Shown here: piece after piece, positions 33,191-44,689 of the stretch
How the letters are laid out: every line of letters begins with the position of its first letter
How positions within the stretch are numbered: position 1 is the stretch's first letter
From: Rehmannia glutinosa
Taxonomy: Eukaryota; Streptophyta; Magnoliopsida; Lamiales; Orobanchaceae
Assembly (NCBI GenBank): GCA_016081115.2
Contig: JABTTQ020002194.1
Span: 417,037 to 481,036 of the forward strand
Direction of reading: 5' to 3'
DNA: 64,000 nucleotides
The notes under the pieces: model-generated
What the model saw: the letters and a program-made list of their open reading frames with translations, nothing else
What the model was told of the DNA's origin: nothing
Database searches by the model: none
Program-made: the position numbers and the translations under genes

Positions 33191-36100
33191 TAAAGGAACT
33201 CGAATGTCAAAGGTTTTCCTAAACTCAAGAATGTTTTTCATGTTGATGGCTTACTTGCTAATTTAATTAGTATAAGTCAACTGTGCGAAGATGATTTGCA
33301 TGTTAAGTTTGATAAAGACTCTTGTTCTGTCTTTGATAGCAATGATACTTGTGTCATGGATGGTACTAGATCTACTGATAATTGCTATTTGCTTGGAAAA
33401 GATGAAACATGTCATCATGTCGATTTTAATGAAAACATTCTTTGGCACCAAAAACTTGGACGCGACAATTTTCAAAATTTGCAAAAAATGATCAGTCTTG
33501 AAGCAGTTAGAGGTATTCCCAACTTACCTTCAATGGTAAAGTCACTCATGTTTGTGAACCTTGTCAGAAAGGTAAACAAACCAAGGTGTCTCACCAGGTG
33601 AGACAACACTTTAATACCACACACTGCTTTGAGCTCATTCATATGGATTTGATGGGTCCAGTTGAGGTTGATAGTTTAGGAGGGAAGAAATACACTTATG
33701 TGTGTGTTGATGATTTTTCAAGATTTTCTTGGGTTGAATTTTTGAAAGAAAAATCTGAAACCTTTGAGGCTTTTAAGAGACATTACACTAGAATTTGTAA
33801 CATGCATGATTCAAGCATTGCAAGGATTCGTTCTGATCATGGGAAAGAATTTGAGAACATTTCATTTTCAAATTTTTGTGAAAAGAAAGGAATTTTCCAT
33901 GAATTTTCAGCTCCCATAACACCCCAACAAAATGGGGTGGCCGAAATAAAGAACAGAACCTTGCAAGAGATGGCCCGAGTAATGTTGTGCTCGAAAAGGA
34001 ATTTTGGGCCGAAGCTTTGAATACTGCATGTCACATTTCTAACCGTGTGTACTTGAGATCGGGCTCTACTATGACTTCTTATGAAATTTTAAATGGAAAG
34101 AAGCCTAATCTCAAGTATTTCCATGTGTTTGGGTGTGTCTGTTATATCTTGAATGACAGGGAGAATTTGGGAAAGTTTGATCCTAAAAGTGACAAAGGCA
34201 TGTTTCTTGGTTATTCTAAAAATAGCCATGCTTATCGGATTTACAATCTTCGAACTAGAACAATTCAAGAAATTGTTAATGTCGTTTTTTAAGATTTGTC
34301 AATTTTAGGAAATAAGTCAGAGGATGAGAATATTGTTGATGTGATTGACTCTGTTATTCTGCAAAAACCTGTGTCTGTTGTTAGTGATTCTCAGGGTGTT
34401 ACCGGAGGTGAGACCACACCCACCAACACTGTGTTGGATACTGGTGAAACAACAAAGAAGATAGCTCGAAAGTGAAGTGAACTCGATCGAATCTTGTTCC
34501 AGGGCAAAGAGATCCTCCAAGGAAGATCCAGAGAGACCATCCAACCACTCAAGTCATTGGAGAAGTGTCTGATAATATCAGAACAAGGATAAAGGAGAGA
34601 CCGAACTACAGGGATATGGTGAGGCTCTCATTTTTCTCTTCTACGTGCTTGATGGTAAGTGTTGCTTGTTTTGTGTCAACATTGAGCCCAAAAATGTTAA
34701 TGAAGCTCTTAAGGATGAATTCTAGACGACTGGATTAATGCCATGCATGAGGAGTTAAACCAATTCATTAGAAATGATGTTTGGGACTTGGTTCCACGTC
34801 CTGACAATGTTAATGTCATAGGCACTAAGTGGATTTTCAAATATAAAAGTGATGAACATGGCAACATTGTAAGGAACAAAGCTAGACTAGTTGCATAGGG
34901 TTACACACAAGTAGAAGGTGTTGATTACGATGAGACTTTCGCAATTTTAAAAAAATTTGTTGCTCGTCTTGAGTCTATTCGATTATTATTATGTGTTGCT
35001 TGCTCTCTTGATCTTAAGTTGTACCAAATGGATGTCAAAAGTGATTTTCTTAATGGCTTTTTAAATGAAGAAGTGTACATTTTAAAAACAAAAATAGAGC
35101 AGCCGAAAAAAAGGATTTCAAGATCCACACAAACCTAATTTCGTTTTTAAACTTAAAAAAGCGTTATATGGATTAAAACAAGCCCCTAGGGCTTGGTATA
35201 AAAGATTGGCAGATTTCTTAGTACAATTTGGTTTTAAAAGGCGATGTTGATAAAACCTTGTTCATTAAGATGTTGAAGAAAGATAGGCACCATATGACTA
35301 TAGCTTAAGTTTATGTGGATGATATAGTGTTTGGTTCTACTTGTGATTCACTACGTGATGATTTTGTGAACTCTATGTCTTTTACTTTTGAAATAAACTT
35401 GGTTGGGGAACTTAATTTCTTTCTAGGTTTACAAATTAGACAACTACCTGGTGGTATTTTTGTCTCACAATGTAAATATGCAAAAACCTGGTTAAGAAAT
35501 TTGGTCTTGATAACAGCAAGCACATGAAAACACCCATGAACACTAGTCAAAAGTTGTGCAGGGATGAAGTGTCTGAAGGTGTTGACAACACCTTGTACAG
35601 GAGCATGATAGGGAGCTTGTTCTACCTCACTGCTAGTCGGCCAGATCTCATGTTTAGTGTTTGTGTTTATGCCAGGTACCAATCTGACCCTAAAATCATT
35701 CACTTGAATGCTGTTAAACGAATAATTAAATATGTGAGTGGATCGGCTGATTTAGGGCTATGGTACACTAAGGACACTAACACAAATTTGGTGGGCTTTA
35801 GTGATTTTTGGCGGGGTGACTTAGAGGATAGGAAGAGTACCTCCGGTGGATGTTTTTATCCGGGGAACAATCTTGTATCGTGGTTTAGTAGAAAGCGGTG
35901 TGTTTCTCTTTCTACCGCTTTGAGTTTGAGTATGTGTGGTATTTGGTTCATGTTGTGCCCAACTTATCCGGATGAAGCAAATGTTTGATGATTATGGTAT
36001 TTCTAGTGATATACTGACCATGTATTGTTACAATTTAAGTGCGATAGATATCTCTAGAAATCCGGTGCAATATTCCCGAACTAAACACATTGACATAAGG

Positions 36101-36253
36101 CACCATTTTATTCGGGATTTGGTGGAGAAATGGTTGATTCACATTGATCAAGTTTCCACTGAAAATCAGATAGCTGACATTCTCACTAAATTGTTGGATT
36201 TTGAGAGATTTTCCAGTCTTCGGAAATCTCTTGGTCTTTGTGTGCTGAAATAG
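33191..36253 (+). pseudogene. SIRE-type integrase, RT and RNase H
   Basis: Integrase (33296-34292) shows LWHQKLGRDNFQNLQKM, LIHMDLMGPVEVDSLGGKKY, IRSDHGKEFENISFSNFCE and PQQNGVAEIKNRTLQEMAR. RT (34720-35530) has WIFKYKSDEHGN, LYQMDVKSDFLNGFLNEEVY and VDDIVFGST, but is broken by several stops and indels around 34890-35310. RNase H (about 35524-36253) has GFSDFWRGDLEDRKSTSGG, then RTKHIDIRHHFIRDLVEKW. A perfect palindrome GGTGTTGACAACACC (35578-35592) lies in the RT/RNase H linker. Confidence 0.85.
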
Positions 36254-36845
36254 TGAAGTGTGGTCTGAGGTGTGACAACATTTGTCGTAACACCTATTTC
36301 TTTTCTTTTATTTTTCTTATTTTTAGGTTTTAGGCATGTTGCATAATATCTTGTGGTTTTCAAATTGGGTGTGCCATCCGTGAAACCTTTGGTTGGATTC
36401 AAGTTATTTTTGTGGCAAAAAATCGGATTGTATATACTACAAGTACTTGCACATTTTCTTCCTTATATTTGTACACTCTTTAGCTCTTCTGTTTTGAAGT
36501 TTGTTACGAAGTAGCTGATGGGTCTTTCATCTCTTGTATGATCATGCCCCATGGGTTGGTGGATTTGTCCATATAAATTGATTTTCAGCGGATTTGTCCC
36601 TATAAATTGATTTTCAGCGGTTACGTGGGGTGGTTATTCTCTTTTTCTTCATTTTCATAAATTTTAGGGGGCTTAATGTTAGTGGGTTGAATTGAGGGGG
36701 AGCTATATATCTGGAACTTGAGATAAATATCTGCACTTAATGGGTAGTTATTTCTGGTGTTTATATTGCTTATAAATACTATGATTTATTTCAAATGTTT
36801 GTAAAATCATTTTTTCCAGATTTTCGATCCTCTTAATTTCCCTAC
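36254..36845 (+). other. Spacer between pol and envelope-like ORF
   Basis: Non-coding, T-rich. It carries one copy of the GGTGTTG-type motif (36265-36295) and a short direct repeat of ATTTGTCC(A/C)TATAAATTGATTTTCAGCGG (about 36563-36620). It ends in an acceptor-like TTAATTTCCCTACAG at 36833-36847, which could define a spliced message for the next ORF. Confidence 0.5.
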
Positions 36846-36854
36846 AGGTTGTGA

Positions 36855-39137
36855 TTTACAATAGATGATGAGAATATTGTCAACATTTTGGCCCAATTAA
36901 AAAATAACCCACCACCTCCTTCATCTTCATCAAACCCAACACAAACACACATTTCACCTTCACACCACAACCCGTCACCTACCACCCACAATTCACCATC
37001 ATCTACCTCTTCACCACCAAAACCCACCAAATCCACTACCATGGAGTATGATTCGTCTGATATTCGAAGTGAGTGGGCAAGAGCAACAGGGAAGCCTCCT
37101 TCTTCAAGTGTCTCAGGAAGTGTGCCAACTCCCTCGACCGCACCTGAAGAAAACAGGGTCGAAAACCCTAGTCCGACCGAATCCGTTGTGCCTCCGGCAG
37201 CGATTGTTCCAATTGTCACCAAAATAGATGTTTTGGGCATCCAACTTCCAGGACACGAAGAGAATCCACTGGATGTTGATGACCCACCTGACTTGGAAAG
37301 CATCAAACAAACATTCGGTCCTTTGGGAACTCCGTTCACTAAAAGATCTCGTCGCCTTCAAAGAAAACCCCCGGTTACAGAATTCGCTCAACCCAAGAAA
37401 AGATCACGAGGTTCAGGTAATATTGGGTCCTCTTCTTCTTCAAAATTCTCAAAAATTCCTTCTCCTGTTTCTTCTAATGTTGAGAAAGAGGGTCCTTCTG
37501 TTGACCCTATGGCTGGGACAAGTGTTGAGGGAGAAGAAAACCCTGATGAAACCAGGACCGGGGATATTGGGGGTGAGGGTGACTAGTCTACTGTTCCTGC
37601 GAATGTGTCTGGAGGTGTGTCTCCAGGTGATGCCAACACCCAGGCAACACCTGAAGAACAAGGGAATTTTTCAGATACTGTTATGGATGTTGCTGAAGAG
37701 AGTAGTGATGCCTCCGATTCTGAGTCGAAGTATGAAGGAGAAGGAGCAAGTGATGAAGATGAGAGTACGGATGTAGGGGCCACTGAAACAGAGGTTGAGA
37801 AAGATGATCCAGAAATGCACATACCTATAGTTGAACTAAGGTCAAAAAGGGCAGCTGATCGAAATGTGTCTGGAGGTGTTGCCACACCTCACACAGCACA
37901 ACCTGGAAATGTGGAAGAAATAGATCAGGAAATGGCTGAGGAATTTGCCCAAGCTCGGGCAATTGATTCTGATATTGAGATAAGTGATCCTCATTCCTTT
38001 GAATTTCTCTCCATTAAAGCTAGCCAAATTTGGGAAGTAGTCATCAAAAAGGATTTCATCACTGAAAAACCTCTTAATCTTGATGATTTTTCCAAATATA
38101 ACCTTGTTCAATTTCTGGAAGAGCGACATTTTCTACAAACTACCATGCATGCTAAACCGTTTGTTGAGGGTATTGTTCGAGAATTTTATTCAAACATTTT
38201 AAAGAATACCTTCAACAAACACTCTGCAAAATTTAGAAAAGTTTACCTACGGGGAAAACTTTACAACTTCACACCTTCAATCATTAACAACCATCTTGGT
38301 TTACCTAATGATGTAGGAGATTTAATTTTTGAAAATGAGGATGAAGTTGTAAAGGAGCTCATTGGAAATGTTTTGAAAATTTAAATAAAAGCTCCGATTA
38401 AGTTGTACTCTTCACACTTAACTTCTAAATATGTTGTTCTTCACAAAGTGGCCATAGCTAATTGGATTCCTACTTCAAATAACTCTACTGTGACTAAATC
38501 CTAAGGGCATTTTATTTTCAAACTTGGTAGAGGAGTCCACATAAATTTTGGTGAGCATGTTTTCTCCTTACTTTCCCATTTTGCTGAGAAGAAAGGCACA
38601 TATGGTAGTTTAATCTTTCCTTCCATCATCTTCTCTGTTCTCAAAGACCAAGGAATACCCCTCAAAGATCACGAATCCTTCACCTCTGTGCATCCTTCTA
38701 TTCCCATCAAATCTGACCTACTTGAGGGACCCCATATTCATGACCTTCCTATAGGTGTGGAGAGAGGTGTTGCCACACCTCCTGCCTCCCAGTAATTTAT
38801 CCTTGTTCCACTTCACCTTTTTGAACTCCAGTTACAAAATGTGAGTGCCCAAATTGAGATATTTACTCGCATTCGGGATGAAACAAGTAAGTTAATTTAT
38901 GCCCAAAAAGGGAGAGATAGTGGCACAAAAACGAGCGAGGTTGGAACGGGAACTGAAGTACTAGGGGCTAAGGAGCAAGTGGGAGAAGAGGAAGAAGTAG
39001 GTACAGCTCCAGGGGGAGAACAGGGTGCAGAGATGGTTGGAAATCAAAGTGATGCTGAAGGTGTCAATGAAGGTGTTGCCCATACTGTTGGCAACACCCC
39101 TCAATCTGATTCCAGTGACCACTCTCCTGAGTTTTGA
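36855..39137 (+). pseudogene. Envelope-like ORF of the SIRE-type element
   Basis: One reading frame runs from about 36855 to 39137 with stops at 37584 (TAG), 38382, 38502 and near 38792. The first third is low-complexity Pro/Ser/Thr (about 36900-37030), then a basic patch KRSRRLQRKP (about 37340), then an acidic region rich in D/E/S (37680-37830). The middle part has FVEGIVREFYSNILKNTFNK and VYLRGKLYNFTPSIINNHLG, which resemble the plant transposon-associated domain Pfam calls putative plant transposon protein. I see no convincing signal peptide or transmembrane helix. In this lineage the ORF is called envelope-like because of its position; function is unknown. Confidence 0.65.
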
Positions 39138-39533
39138 AGATGTGTTTGGCAGGATGTTTGATGTTTTTTTGTGGGGATAATTGTACTCTAAAAACTCATA
39201 ATTCTTTCTTGGTTCTTGTTTCCTCTTTGTTTTTCTTTTGGATGATTATGTGTGATTCAGGGGGAGCATGTATTTGAACTGGTTTATGGTTGATTCCTCC
39301 TATGATTACTTGCGATGTTCTACTCCTCTTGTTCTTAGTCAGGTGCTTTAATAGTTATTATAATGATGAGTTTTAGGGGAGTGGTTCTTATCTTGGTTCT
39401 GCTATTTGTGATTACTTTGGATGGATTGTTCTTTATTCCTGGGATATGTTTGTCTGGCTGTTATTTAGACATTATTTTGTCTAAAAGTTTTTGTGCGAGG
39501 TGTTTTGTCTTAAATTGGCAAAAAGGGGGAGAT
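39138..39533 (+). other. SIRE-type 3' untranslated region and polypurine tract
   Basis: T-rich non-coding sequence with one GAGGTGTTTTGTC motif half near 39498. It ends in AAAAAGGGGGAGAT, the polypurine tract. Confidence 0.7.
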
Positions 39534-40330
39534 TGTTAGATTTGACCTATTGAGTCAAAACTCTAATGATTTTAATATGTTTTTATCTTGTTATTTTGCC
39601 AATTTTCTAGAACAAAAATAAACTAATAAATTGCAGACTCAATTACGTGGATTTGAAGATATAGGTTGGTTGTTTGGGAGTTGAGAGATAGTGGGGATTG
39701 TGTCCTACTTTCAAGGAACCAACATCTCTCAATCTCCCACTAACCCCTTAACTTGAAAGTTGGTTGTGTGACCTATTTTGTAGGGATGTGGCCGTTCTAT
39801 AAAGGTCAAGGACATTTCACAAAGCCAAGTATGGATTCCAGAGCAAAAGATTTGAGTTTTTCACAAAAGAGTCCAAGTTTTTCACAAGAAGAGGGAGAGG
39901 TGCAAAGTGTGTTCGACAGGTGTTGACGTCACCTATCACAACACCTCTTGAGAGTTGTTTCTTCTTGGTAGTTTTGAGAGACAATCTGTCTGGGATAGGT
40001 TATAATTGTTCTCTTCTATTTACGGTAGAAGGTTGAGTAGAAAGATCAAGTACAATAGGGAAGTCTTTGTCTTGTTCTTTATTTTGTGTAGTCAACATTC
40101 TACTTCATTGTTTTTGCCTTAGTGGCGCCGCACAAGTATTTTTATACTTGTGCAAATTTTTATATCTTGTGTTCAATCTCATTTTCATGCTTTGGTTATT
40201 TTTCTTAATTGATAAAATAAACCAAGAATCCAAAAAACACAAGTTTTCGTTGGGTGACACCTAGAGGTGTTGCCAACACTCTGCACAACACTCACTGCAA
40301 ACTTAAGAATTCGACCCTTGAATTCTAACA
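39534..40330 (+). repeat. 3' LTR of the SIRE-type element
   Basis: Near-identical to 30069-30868, with scattered substitutions and one small deletion after GACAATCTGT. It ends TTCTAACA before the CTTTT duplication. Confidence 0.95.
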
Positions 40331-40344
40331 CTTTTCACACTCAG

Positions 40345-40640
40345 TTTCTTGGGCAATACGGTGAAGTGAGCATGCTGGACTTAAAGGGAGCAGAAGTAGC
40401 TAATGTCATTCATTCTGTTGGAATTACGACTCTTCATTCTTTTGGGGAGGGCTCTGGTGTTGGCTGTAAAGGTTTATCTCAATGGATATTGGTTATTTTG
40501 GCCATTAAGGTGCACAATATATTTTGTAGCTATGACTCCATGTTCTACTCCATTATATTGGAAGAAGAGAGAAATAATCGCCCTATATCATTTACACATA
40601 ATCAACAAGTGAAGAAAACCATTGAGAACGTCGTCTTTGT
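40345..40640 (+). pseudogene. ZIP transporter relic, central exon
   Basis: After an acceptor CACACTCAG the frame reads FLGQYGEVSMLDLKGAEVAN, then TTLHSFGEGSGVGCKGLSQW and ILAIKVHNI. This matches the conserved HSFGEG(S/F)G...VHN metal-binding core of ZIP proteins (transmembrane segments IV-V carry the His and Gly-rich sites). The expected PEGLA following VHNI is missing: the frame runs into unrelated residues, although DSMFYSII suggests part of the next segment. The SIRE-type element sits just upstream of the acceptor. The exon is a decayed gene fragment, not a functional transporter. Confidence 0.8.
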
Positions 40641-41058
40641 GTGAGTAGTGCTTATTGAGACAATATAGGGGTATATCTCTGATCAAGCTTTAAAATGTGG
40701 AGTTGTTAGTTCTTGAGATATCTTATTTTGGATTGAGAATGTCATTTGGATGCTAAAACTTATGTTGTGCGTATCATAAAACTGACCTACATTTCAGCAG
40801 AGTATGTGCTTTGTTGTATTGTTGACCTATGAGGAAAGGAAAATGTAGTAATCACACTGTTGTTTGAAATTAATATACTGGAGGAAGTTGGAGGAGATGC
40901 TAAAGCATGTTAATTTTGTTCGTATAGTCTGTAAAATCAGGTTCATTGCAATAATTGGCAAGTGCTTACTTAATTAGGGAACCAGACATTAAACATTTCC
41001 TCGTGTTATATTATTGGAAATTTAACATTTTATGTACTTGTGGATGCACCTATTGCAG

Positions 41059-41177
41059 GGGTCTCTTCATTTATATGTGTTGATGCATTCAACAAGTTCC
41101 TGCCATTTGCTATGGGATTTGCTGCAGGGTGTATGATTAGGGTAGTTATGGTTGAGGTCCTTCCACATGGCTTTAAG
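41059..41177 (+). pseudogene. ZIP transporter relic, third exon
   Basis: A clear acceptor (CCTATTGCAG) and donor (AAG/GTAACC) bound 119 bases reading VSSFICVDAFNKFLPFAMGF, then AAGCMIRVVMVEVLPHGFK. This matches the ADAFSKFLPF..GFAAGCM block of the same plant ZIP family. The splice sites are still intact, which fits recent loss of function. No downstream exons of the family (about 300 further residues) could be found to 44490. Confidence 0.8.
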
Positions 41178-42290
41178 GTAACCCTATTAATTGCCTGTTA
41201 TGCAAAACAGGACACAACATATTAATTGTCATTCTGGTTTAGCTTTGTCTGGTGGGGAATGATTAGAGATACTCATGTATGACTCCTTGTATGTTATTCT
41301 AGTTTAGTAAGTGAGACTATTTCATCTTCTATAGTCGGAAGACCCTCATTTCTTTTATAAATTCATATCAAATTTATACGAATCTTTTCAGCACATTTGC
41401 AATTTACTTAATACTGAAGCATCCCAGGTGGTTTGAAATATGGTAGGCATCAAACATGCGTAATCCTAAGTGTTGAGCTCAATGACACATGATTTTAGGA
41501 AAATTTTTTAAGTAGCCACTATGTAGTGGATAGTGGGTACTCTTTTCTACCCACCAACATAACAAAACTCTTTTCTACCCAAATTAACAAAATTGTCCCT
41601 CCTTTAAGTTGGGTTTTTTTGAATTTTGAAGTAATGATTATACCCATTGAAAACCGTATAACCCCCATTGAAACCGCATACAATCCCCCACACACCCATT
41701 TACATATACAAACACTACAAGACAAAAGTACATTACGTAAAGCAAAAGTTAAAAAAATAAAAGAAAAACATATCGTGCAAGAGAAAGAGAGATCCCCCAT
41801 ATCGTGCGAAAGAAAGCAAAAAGGAAACTCATGGCTTCCAACGAAGAGTTCCACGCCGACGTTCCGCCATCACGCCACTGAAACACACGACGCACCCTCC
41901 TCCTCCGCTCCCGAACATATTAGGGTTTATTTCTCATTTTTAGTAGTTTCAAAATCTTTTAGTTCGAAATATATGTTGGATTTTAGTTCAAAATATATGT
42001 TGGATTTCATAGATTAGTATGTTAGTTGTTGGTGTATTTTTACTTGATAATGAGAATGAATGGTGTTTTATTGAAGTTTTAGGTGTAAGAGTTTGTGTTT
42101 TGGTTAGTATATTCGAAAATGGGTTTGCATTTTTGTGGCACGATTAGGGTTTAGGCACGATATGCACGATATCGTGCCAATATCGTGCCACATTCTACTT
42201 TTTGGCACATATCATATCTCTTGGCACGAGCGTAGAATGTTCTACTAGTAATCTAGATGCAAAATACGCACCTACTACTTTCACTACAAC
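41178..42290. other. Non-coding stretch with short GCACGATAT repeats
   Basis: No gene is recognised. The sequence from about 41519 to 42250 is transposon-like. It contains ATATCGTGC words at about 41768, 41801, 42172 and 42181, a perfect 14-bp palindrome GCACGATATCGTGC (42164-42177), and a local duplication of ATATATGTTGGATTT around 41968-42006. The ORF 41526-42017 has no domain and is doubtful. Confidence 0.45.
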
Positions 42291-42560
42291 ATAAGTGAGA
42301 TTAGGTAACACAATTGTTGTAGCACTTTTGAAATTATTAATTTATGTATCACATTATTGTAACACTTTTGAAATTAGACATTTATGTATCATTTTTGTAA
42401 CACTTTATTCATATGTAACACTTTACATGTAACACTTTTAAATTAGTAACACATTGTAGGTAACACTTTTTTAGAAGTTATTATTTGCAACACAAATTAG
42501 TAATATTTTCATTAATCAATTTAATGTAGCACTTTTTCTAAACCCATGTAACACTTTCTT
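42291..42560. repeat. Diverged tandem repeat based on TGTAACACTTTT
   Basis: About ten degenerate units of the form TGTAACACTTTTGAAATTA spaced irregularly (for example near 42325, 42358, 42400, 42415, 42430, 42458, 42530, 42549). AT-rich, without coding capacity. Confidence 0.65.
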
Positions 42561-44490
42561 AGAAGTCATTTTTGGTAAAATAAACTATTAATGATTTTTT
42601 CATTAATAAATTTGACTTATGTAACAAAATTGCCCTTACCTTTCCATTCAACCTTGCCAGTTACCACACCATAATAGAATATCTAATATTAGTTCTTTCT
42701 CAACTTGTCCATGACTCTCGGTCACCTCTCTCAACTCTCATCTCCCACTCTTACTTTTGCCCCATGACCTCAAGTCAGTCCACCCACCGTCGATGCCGAC
42801 GCCAGTACCAGCATCCCATCGCCGTCCGTGAGGCCTCGGTGAGAAAATAATCCCAATTTTAACTATAAGCCCTAGCCACTAAAAGGGAAACGATAGAACA
42901 TTTTGGGGAAAACTAAAGTCGATTCTTTGGGAAGAAGGTATGGCTTTTGTACTTTGATATTTTCCTCAATCATTTAACAGGTCACTACCTCATTTTTGCC
43001 ATTTGTTCCGATTATGTGAGATATGATATTAACAGGGCACATTGAAAATGTTTAGATAGAGAGTTTCAACCAATCGACTTATGTTGTACTAAGTAGTGCG
43101 ATGGTGTTTGTATATTCGCAGATGTTTAAATTACGATTGGCCGAGAATTTGTATAGGAGTTTCCTCCCGGTGGCTTGCTTGATTAGTTCAAAATGTCCGT
43201 TGCATCATATGCTCATGTTGAAGAACAAACCTTAGATTATAATCATGGTGTTGAAATCTGTCTAAGTTCAGGTTATTGGCCCTTTGGATTTTGAAATCAA
43301 GTTAATCTAGTAATGTAACTTTTCAGCTCAAAGGTAAAAAGTTGAGTTGTTCTGGCTAGGATTTCTATCTCTAAGAAGGAAAAAAATTGATACAAAACAT
43401 AATGCATTGCTATGCATATTTATCTGAATAGTCTACTTATTATGTTTATTGGTGTCAAAATTAGATTGTGGTAAATTGTGGTATTGAGGCAATTCATTGT
43501 GGTTAACACACTATATAGATTGTGGAGTCTTTGATGTAATTTATCGTGGTGAATGTAGTATATCTTGGAATTCAAACAGTTAGTGTCATTTTCTCTCGTT
43601 AATCATCTTTGCTTTTGAACTTTCAATATTGTAAGCCCAGAATCAGGAAGATATATCAATTTGAATTGAGCTTATCCCTGAGATGACCAGGATATTGAGG
43701 CCTCGAGGATGTTTCATTTTTCATTGAAGCTGAAAAAGATCAGCTTTTTTAATTTTCACAAATGCCAACATTTTATGCTAATACACGGGATCATCTGTGA
43801 AGCCATTTTCCCCCAGGATTTTCATAAGAAAATCAGTATTGAACAATAAAATGGTTGTGCGGTGGGTATGTTGCACATGGAATTGAACTATGATGTCCAT
43901 TTCTTGCTCTCATTACAGACACTGATTAATGGCCAAATCCTATTAGTTTAAGAGTTAAGTTACCGAGTTGTTTCCATCTGTGATAGTCTGATGGAGCAAC
44001 AAATCAAAGCAACAAAAATGGACCAATAATTAGACTTTGTTAATCTTCAGACGTGTTGCAGATAGAAGATCAAGCCTATTATTCTAAAGTGAGAGAGTAA
44101 AGCAGATGTAAATCAACAAAAATTGGGTTCCAAATATAGGTTGGACACTGACTGAGCAAGTGACGAGGCATATACCCACATTTGATAGCCAAAGAATGAT
44201 AATCCAAATCGACAACATAAGATTTATCCATTTCAATCACAACATATATATCCTTGATCAATCCCTGATTGCCACAAAATTACGAATTTTGAGCTTGATT
44301 TCAACGTCTAAGTAGCCTTTCACATTCTATTAGTGAAAACATATGATATTTCAAAAAGAGAAGGGCAAATAAAATATTTTATTATTCAGATTAGAAAAAA
44401 AAACACTTGTTTTGCTAGCTTTAATACTATTAACCTCACAAACATAAAAAACTGGAGTACGATATAACAAACTATCAATGGATATCCTTT
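42561..44490. other. Intergenic or intronic sequence, nothing assigned
   Basis: No domain-bearing ORF, tRNA or element boundary that I can support. A C-rich, possibly transcribed leader-like stretch lies at about 42700-42850 (CTCTCAACTCTCATCTCCCAC then GAGGCCTCG/GTGAGA). The right end is the LINE target site. Confidence 0.35.
44477..44490. repeat. LINE target-site duplication (left)
   Basis: AATGGATATCCTTT; the partner CATGGATATCCTTT is at 51891-51904. The duplication is 13 bp, or 14 bp with one mismatch, typical of L1-type insertion. Confidence 0.85.
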
Positions 44491-44689
44491 TTTTTTAAGC
44501 AAAATAACACTCCGGGGTGGGGGATTGAGGCGTGATCCCCACCCGTATATCAAGCATCAAAATGTCATACTGATGTCATGCCCGTCAAGGCGGGAGAAAA
44601 TCAAAGAACAAATAACCTATCACTACGATATCTAGAAAGACTATCATAATGAGATATCTAAAAATAAAAGGAGAACCAATGATCTATGA

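Larger units (their letters stand above)
30069..40330 (+). mobile_element. SIRE-type Ty1/copia element (Sirevirus) with envelope-like ORF
   Basis: 10.26 kb, bounded by a perfect 5-bp duplication CTTTT (30064-30068 and 40331-40335). LTRs are about 800 bp (TGTTAGA...TCTAACA). Next to the 5' LTR is the SIRE-type primer-binding site TGGCATCAAGAGCC. Order: gag with knuckles, protease, integrase, RT, RNase H, then a long extra ORF before the polypurine tract AAAAAGGGGGAGAT. The extra ORF and gag size mark the SIRE/Maximus lineage. Every ORF has stops, so it is inactive, but the LTRs differ at few positions. Confidence 0.95.

Noticed and set aside
36842..37339. Glycine-rich ORF on the minus strand opposite the envelope-like ORF
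   Set aside because: It is the antisense of the Pro/Ser/Thr-rich segment and has no domain.
41526..42017. ORF of 163 codons possibly encoding a host protein
   Set aside because: No recognisable domain, low-complexity Lys/Ser content, and it lies in repeat-like sequence.
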